Shown piece after piece: positions 57,336 to 64,000 of a DNA stretch of 64,000 nt (position 1 is its first letter; each line of letters begins with the position of its first letter). Source of the DNA: Larix kaempferi. Lineage: Eukaryota; Streptophyta; Pinopsida; Pinales; Pinaceae. The stretch covers positions 702,501 through 766,500 of the forward strand of contig BSBM01000824.1 of the NCBI GenBank assembly GCA_027924585.1, given 5' to 3'. The notes under the pieces are model-generated. The model was not told the DNA's origin, made no database searches, and was given only the letters and a program-made list of their open reading frames with translations. A program made the position numbers and the translations under genes.

Positions 57336-57420
57336 TGTAGTTATATAACGTGTACGCATAATGTAGTTATATAACGCGTATGCGTTATGTAGTTATATAA
57401 CGCGTACACGTTATGAAATT
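57336..57420. repeat. 26-bp near-palindromic tandem repeat
   Basis: Three copies of ATGTAGTTATATAACGCG plus TACGCGTT-like sequence. Each unit can fold back (ATAACGCG with TGCGTTAT) and is CpG-rich in an AT-rich setting. A partial unit precedes it near 57330. Confidence 0.8.
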
Positions 57421-58582
57421 CTAAAAGCGCGGGAATATTTTTTGAATTTAAATAGAATGCGTTCATGTTTGTTAGAGCCTAAACGAAGCCAACTCACTTG
57501 CTCGCATGTCAACCACAATCCTATGTGTATTCTTTGGAGTTTGCTTCGGTAATACCAAATATGTGCTATGGTAGTGATAAACCAAAGCTAATTGGGTATT
57601 TCTTCAAGTTTCTGGAGAAGCCTGTGCATAGACACTCGTTACAGTATGCTACACATAGTCATTTTTGACAAAATCTTAAACACAAATAGAATTTTTTCTG
57701 CAGATTCCAAATATGTAACTTTTATTTAAAAATATTATTTTTTCCTATTTTTTTTCAATTTCTTTTCTGTCTTACCTCCTTAACTCGTGAAACACACTGT
57801 TAGTGTTTCTTCCATAACTTTTTCAATTTTTTATCGTTTAAAAAAAAAAATGTATGGTGCACAAGTAGACACTAACCTCCACGTTCTATCAAAACCCCAT
57901 TTCATGATTTTTGCATTAAGACCTCTAAAGGCTGCACCCACAAAAGACATACTATTTTCGAGGTTTAATCACTTAGACAATTATAAAAAAATTATAAAAT
58001 TACTAATTTAATTTTCAAAAAATAATGATGCACTAGTGCTATATGTTCTCTATATGCATGCCCATTTTTGTAGCTTGATTCCATCATTTATGCCCTCAAA
58101 GGCTGCACCCACAAAAACATATACCTTATCGTTTGCCTGAAAAATAAAAAGTGTCTGTTAGGAAAAATTAAACTTGACATAGCTATGGAAATTTTCAATA
58201 CATAAAGGTTATATATTCGGAAACGTGATTCAATTTCCTACATTCCATATTTTTTACTCAATGCAAAATATTTTGCGTAAGTATCTCAAAAAATCCAAGT
58301 AAATTGAGGGATGCCTGATTTTTCAGTTTTCTATTGCATCTAACGCACCAAAAGTGACCCTCATTAGCTTGCACTGACCCACTACTATGTAAGTAAACTG
58401 TGCCTATATAGTTTACGTGGAGAATTCCTACATCATTTGGAAACTATTAAATTTATTTCTGTAAAAATATAGATATTCATGATACTGTATTAAAATAGAA
58501 ACATGAACTGATTGACTTGTTATTCAAACAATGACTGAATATTGTAGACATTGAACTTTTCACCTTAAAATGTTGAACATTT
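57421..58582. other. AT-rich flanking DNA, no gene seen
   Basis: No ORF longer than about 75 codons and no recognised motif. AAGGCTGCACCCACAAAA occurs twice (about 57928 and 58098), a small local duplication. Confidence 0.55.
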
Positions 58583-58830
58583 ACAAATGAAAATTGCACT
58601 TTTGAAATAAAAAATTGCATTTTTTTATTTATAATTCACACTTTTCAAATAAAAAATTGCATTTTTTTATTTGAAATTCGCATTTTTCAAATGAAAATTT
58701 GCATTTTTTGATTTGAAATCCACACTTTTCAAATAAAAATTTCCTTTTTTTTATTTGAAATTCACACTTTTCAAATCAAAATTTAGATTTTTTGATTTGA
58801 AATTCACACTTTTTGAATTGAAATTCATAG
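58583..58830. repeat. 42-bp AT-rich foldback minisatellite
   Basis: Five to six copies of about 42 bp, with an AATTCACACTTTTCAAAT half and an AATTTGCATTTTTTNATTTG half, so each unit is partly self-complementary. No spacer/repeat pattern of a CRISPR is present. Confidence 0.85.
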
Positions 58831-60370
58831 TTTTATAACAAAAAACTGAAATTTTGGGGCTTAAAAACTGAAATCCATTTTCATATCATAAAACATAACT
58901 CCATTTAGGACGTAACAAAAATATAATGAAAATTTCATTTCCTTTTCTCTAAAACATATCTTGAACTTACAAACTTCCAACTATCTCAGCACTCTGTAAT
59001 CATAGGTGTGACTCAGCCTTTTTAAAAGAAAATACAACTTAACAATGATTATAACTAAGAGTTAGAATCCGTATCTTAATCGACAGTACTCGAATCATGT
59101 CTTACCTATCTCGAATTACAAGGACGATATTAGCGAACTTCTAAAGCGTGAAGGTTAAACTCAAGTGAAGGTTTTGTACTTAGGATTCACTGTTGATCAT
59201 GCCTAAAGTCGACTTGGCATTAATGATTGGATTGTTGGTGGAAACTTCAAGTGTGAGGAGGTAGCGATCACGCTGACAATGAGATCTAGTTAAGGCTTGA
59301 CGTAAATGTTGTATTTGAAAGAGTTAATTACGAGAACAAAAGTTTAAATTACGACCAGAGTGTTAGGGAAGGGACTTGGTGTTGACAGACGCAAACATCG
59401 AGAGGATTTTGAATAAATAATACATAGTGATATTCTTTTTTCGGCAATAAAAATTTGGAAACAACGTTTACTAAGTGAAAGGAGTAATGAATACCAATAC
59501 CGAGTTCCTATTTTACGATTTCATTTGGCATAAAATATAGCTTGAAAATAAACCGTGCATAAGATTAGGATAAACATAAAGTCGGATGCTACTGCAGAAC
59601 CTCTACTGCGTGATTTCCGTGTGGTAACATATAACTTTTAAATAAAGGGATCCCACAGATTCAATGTCGTTGATCCAGAAAAATGCATGCACCAATGGAC
59701 GGAACACTGAGGATCCGAAACAAAGTTTTATTCTGATGTAGAGGTCTTGTTCGAGGGATCTCGATAGGATGAATCTAAATACAACCTGATTCTAAGTAAA
59801 TTAATCATAAGAACTATAGGACAAAGTCCCATTCAATGCTATTTCAAAATTGAAGTTCAGGTTTAAAACACCTACTAAATAATATAATGATTATCAACAC
59901 AGATTTCTTTTCAATTATGTTTGAGCAATTTCAAAGAGGAAATATATTTACATATGTTATCGAATAATTGATCACGAGTTTATAGTAGTGGGTATCATTC
60001 AATCTAATTCAATATTGTAAGCATAATCGTCAAATTTCAAATCGTAAATTTATTCATGCAGTTCAGTATCATAAATTTTGATTAAACTTTCTTTATCTTT
60101 GAAATAGAAGGTAGAAAAATAACCTGGCCGAGATGATTGGTATGGTTTTTTTTGCAAGGGAAGTCACATCTCTCTTACACTATCCAGTCCAAGCTCCACG
60201 AATCTACCAAAAGACTACTTGGTTGACCTCCCTACATTACCATAGAAACCTAGTGATGGTAGAACCACTAGTGCTTATGGCTACAATTGCTTGATAAAAA
60301 TAGAAGAGAATGAGAGGAAAATGAGAATAGAAAATGAAAGTAAAGCATAGCATAGAAGGTTCAACAAAAA
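58831..60370. other. Flanking DNA, no gene seen
   Basis: No supported ORF, RNA gene or repeat array. The final 100 bp could belong to a degraded chromovirus whose 3' end follows. Confidence 0.5.
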
Positions 60371-60379
60371 AATAACTTC

Positions 60380-60401
60380 AGGACGAAGTTTTAATAAGAG
60401 G
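60380..60401 (+). other. Possible chromovirus 3' end and polypurine tract
   Basis: AGGACGAAGTTTTAATAAGA followed by GGG and then TGTGTATATAATGCCC. The arrangement GGACGA(A/G)..TTTTAA..purines..TG..TAATGCCC is typical of the pol end and LTR start of plant chromovirus gypsy elements. No intact pol is seen upstream. Confidence 0.45.
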
Positions 60402-62022
60402 GTGTGTATATAATGCCCTCTTTAATATAGTTGATTGAATAGACTATTGAGGGCATCGATATTGGAGTGACCCGTTTAAATAAACTTGAAACAATGTGGT
60501 ATGCTTTAATTATTATTAAATGAAAACTGCTCATTAACTAGGAAATGATGAATATGCTCGAGTGATTGAAAAATAAGATGATGTTATGCATGAATGTAAT
60601 GAATGATTCTTTTGATTCCATAGATGTGAATGAATGATGCTAACTTCAATAGAATTGAATAAAGGTAAAAATGCATGATGATATGATTTATATGGTGCAA
60701 CGCTACTAATGTGTACTTTGAGTGTGTGCAGTAGCAGGTAAAAAAAATAACTCACTAAATCTCAATGGAATAAAAATGAGTCATAAGAACGAGAAATATA
60801 CATAGGGGTACGACGATGGTCTGTCGAACCTAAAATAACACTCCATAGATGGGTCAGAAGCCGTCTCAGCTCACCTAGGGAAGTGTGTCCTATACGGATG
60901 ATGCCATAATGATTTGGTCGTGTACAATGTATTGAGGGGCGCGCAATAAGGAAGATATTATTCCTAAATCACCATTAGTCTCAATGGAAGTGTAGTCGGG
61001 AGATCACGGTAACGATTCATGATCGCTACATAGTACTCCCCACACATGGAAAAGGAAGTCGTCGGAAGCAACCATAGAAGTGGTACCTAGACAACAACAG
61101 GAAAGAGAAGACTTACATTCCTGCATTAAAACATTTAGGCATATATATATATATTAAATGTTGCATATAGAAATATTAATTTTGAGAATAATTGAATGAA
61201 AGAACACTATAGATTAAGAGATTATAGAAAAAGGGATATTTGAGGTAGAAGTTGTGCACACGCATTGATTTAGGAAAGATATGCATTAACTTAAAATAAA
61301 AAATAAATAAATTAGAGACAACTAATTTTGGAGCAAATCTAGACTAGGAAATATCTAGAGCTTAACTCCACATACACCCACTGATTAAGGGATTGGGATT
61401 TTAGATTAGGGAGACAAATAAGAGAGAATAGAGGAATTTATGTGCACTAGTGTGTGAGAGTGACACTTGTTGCATGAGAATGAATATTAAATAATTAATA
61501 AAGTAAATTTATTTTTGCATGAAAGGACACATGTCATGTAAGAATTTTTCTATTAAGAGAGGGAGAATGAAGAGAAAATGATCTCTCTTGATCCCTAATG
61601 CTGGATGGAATTCATAAAGAAAATTTGCATTTGAGTGTGGTTCATAGGATTTTGGTTGATAGTTGCTCTAGGGATTGGGAGATCTCATTGGACATCCAAG
61701 GATTGTATGTTCTTATGAACCCTAATTGCTCGAGGGATCGGAAGGAAGGAGAGTACTCCCAGTAAGGTAGGGAGGTCAACTGAGGGGTTATTTGGTAATA
61801 GCATCAAGATTTGATTGGATCGTGCAGCAACTAATTCAAGGACTTCGACAAACGCAGGATCAACCATCATAGAATAGGTTATTTGTGGTTATTTCGGTTA
61901 CGATTATTCATTATAATTGTCTATTGGAAATTTACTTATGCATATAGTATTGTCATTGTTTATATTATCAATTTTATTTGGGACAATACATTGAGAAAGG
62001 GATTTCGGGTGAGGTCCCTACA
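60402..62022 (+). repeat. Candidate gypsy (chromovirus-like) 3' LTR
   Basis: Proposed from TGTGTATATAATGCCC to GAGGTCCCTACA, about 1.6 kb. The start is supported by the preceding purine tract; the end is a guess from the TACA terminus. There is no second LTR in the window and no clear TSD, so it may be the 3' part of a truncated element. Confidence 0.35.
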
Positions 62023-63036
62023 AGGAGTTGCAACCCTCAGAGTCTTTGTGATTCTATATATGTTCATTTCATTTATCACTGTTTTGATGTTTTGCAACTT
62101 ATAATTTGTTTTAGATATATGTAAAATTTCTATAATTGAATAGATTAATGTTTTAAAAAATACATATAATTTTTTAAATTTATAATATATTTATTTTTAA
62201 ATTAAAACAAAGAAGTATTTCAATGAAAAAGATCTTATTATATGACTAAATAAATTCATTTATTAAAAAAAATGTAAATAATTAAATTATTGCTATCCTT
62301 TTTGAAATATCTTGCATGATTGTCATGAGTCACTTATTTCACAATTCAATATGTAAAAAACAAGAAGTATACAATAATTTACACTAAGGTAAGATTTAAG
62401 AAAAGCATGAATGGTAGACACATCACTACTCAACTGAAATAAATAGAAATATTCAAATTGGTTAGTTAGAAATATAGGTTAGCAAAAGTTACCATGAGAT
62501 TTAATCCTAATTATTTTAAAATTAGCATAGATCAATGTTAAACGAGAACTTACTGAGCACTAAGAGGGGTCCATGTTTCTAGAGGTAAATTTTTTATTAT
62601 TATATTATTTCATTTTGTCTACTAAATTTAGTGGTGAAAAAATATGTTATTTTTCAAATGATTGGCAACCTATTTTGACCATTTTATATTTTAATGATTT
62701 ATATACCTTTAACTATTTTACTTTTTTAACTTCATTTATTTACCTACCATGTAATATCCCAAAATATGGATTCAAGGATATTAACTAAGTCACATCAATT
62801 TTAAATCATGAACTTGCAAAACATAAACTAGTCCGCAAAACTAGAGTTTTGGACAGAGAGAACGGGAGAGCTTGATGGTTGGAACTTTTTGGATCTGAGA
62901 AATATGTTAAGGACTATAAAGGAGCAAATACAACAGAATAGGGATAGCTTCAGATTCCTATGCACAATGTACTAGGGCCATTAATGCTTTGACAACAATT
63001 ACCGCTGAAGTCTACACAAGGTTGCCTCGGTACACT
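62023..63036. other. AT-rich flanking DNA, no gene seen
   Basis: Only short, low-complexity open frames (up to about 73 codons) with Phe/Tyr/Ile-rich composition. No motif is recognised. Confidence 0.5.
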
Positions 63037-63410
63037 AACATATGCAAACTAGACTCATTCACTTACACTTGATAGTAATGAGAGGATAGATATTAGTCAT
63101 TTAACCCTTAATATACTACTTGGAATGAGTTTCTGAAGTTTTGCGAGGATTAAGTATATTTTGGAATCCAAAAGGAGGAAGAGCGTTATGTAGGATTGCT
63201 TAGCTAGTTTGTTTACAGGTTCCAACATATGAAAACTAGACTCATTTACTTACACTTGATAGTAACCAGAGGATGGATATCAGTCAGTTAACCCTTAATA
63301 TACTACTTGGAAAGAGTTTCTGTATTTTTTGGGAGGATTAAGTAGATTTTGGAATTCAAAAGGAGGAAGAGCGTTATGTAGGATTGCTAAGCTAGTTTGT
63401 TTACAGGTTC
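63037..63410. repeat. 186-bp tandem duplication
   Basis: Two direct copies, 63037-63222 and 63223-63408, beginning AACATATG and ending GTTTACAGGTTC, at roughly 90 % identity by eye. Shared segments include GGAGGAAGAGCGTTATGTAG. No coding signal was found. Confidence 0.9.
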
Positions 63411-64000
63411 TCCCAAACAGGAAAAGAAGGCCACAAATTCTCAGTATGATGATTGGATGGACTTCATCCATATCCTAAGAACCTATGATGACTCACATAA
63501 CCGAAGATGAGAATCCAGAGAACTTTTAATTAAAAATACTAAAAAACACTAGTCAAATATAAATGCATAATGAGCCAAGAAATATGAGCACAAAGAGCCT
63601 CTAACGCTCTCCAATTCTTCTTACTTCTTGAAATGAAATATGTTTTTCCACATTTATGTTGATTAAGTATTGTTTTGAATGAAAAAAAATATGTTTTTCT
63701 ATATTTCTGTTGGTTAAAATGATTTACCGTATTTATAAATAACATTTTTAATAAATTTACTTAAATATATTAATATTCTGTATAATTGTTTGTTATCCAA
63801 TGATATTGGAGATAACTAATTTAGATAATTCCTTGAAATAAAGTATAATAATATTTTATTTTTCTAAATTCTTATTGAATCTAAATTTAATTAAAAAATA
63901 GATATTTTATATTTTATGAATGCAATTTTGAATTACATTTTTTTAACTTTATTTAATTTTTAAAACTTTTAGAATTTTAATTTGATCAAATTGGTGTTTG
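63411..64000. other. Right-edge AT-rich DNA, no gene seen
   Basis: A small duplication of AAATATGTTTTTC occurs near 63638 and 63689. Otherwise there is no feature; the last 250 bp are very AT-rich. Confidence 0.5.

Noticed and set aside
58583-58830. Regular repeats as a CRISPR array
   Set aside because: Units are contiguous and degenerate without unique spacers, in clear plant nuclear context.
60402-62022. Solo LTR
   Set aside because: A polypurine tract directly precedes it, which a solo LTR would not retain, and no matching TSD was found; kept only as a candidate 3' end.

Overview
The window is a nuclear plant sequence made almost entirely of nested LTR retrotransposons. The large, decayed Ty3-gypsy and Ty1-copia families, with no host gene, rRNA or tRNA visible, suggest a seed plant with a very large genome. 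A conifer or other gymnosperm is likely, but this is inference.

Positions 1-55713 form one nest, resolved here from LTR ends, target-site duplications (TSDs) and reading frames. The base layer is G1, a Ty3-gypsy tandem array with the order LTR-internal-LTR-internal-LTR. Its parts are LTR-a 18760-19497 plus 40530-41053, truncated internal copy G1a 41054-44918, LTR-b 44919-46351, internal copy G1b 46352-54176 and LTR-c 54177-55713. Two elements sit in LTR-a: copia C1 (minus strand, 1-2643 plus 15092-18759, running off the left edge) and gypsy G2 (plus strand, 19498-40524), a relative of G1. Each of those was hit again. C1 contains T1 (2644-15091), a Tat/Ogre-like element. G2 contains C2 (25422-32810), a second copy of the C1 copia family.

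G1 and G2 share an unusual plan: a pre-gag ORF, a gag with five CCHC knuckles, an aspartic protease, two further gag-like modules between protease and RT, RT with a YFDD active site, RNase H, integrase, and a long sense-strand extra ORF with its own TATA-like box. All copies carry nonsense mutations, often CAG to TAG. G1b has lost the end of RNase H, most of integrase and the middle of the extra ORF.

T1 is the youngest element: about five differences between its two 1021-bp LTRs. It has a 1186-codon or longer gag-protease ORF and a detached archaeal-type RNase H, but no reverse transcriptase or integrase, so it would have to be mobilised in trans. On its antisense strand is an apparently intact spliced gene whose product resembles the plant mobile domain. 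Short hairpin modules recur in its LTRs, its leader and the antisense gene's first intron.

Positions 55714-64000 are flanking DNA: a GAT-type microsatellite with higher-order structure, a long pyrimidine tract, several minisatellites, a possible chromovirus 3' end with its LTR (about 60402-62022), and a 186-bp tandem duplication. No gene is supported there.
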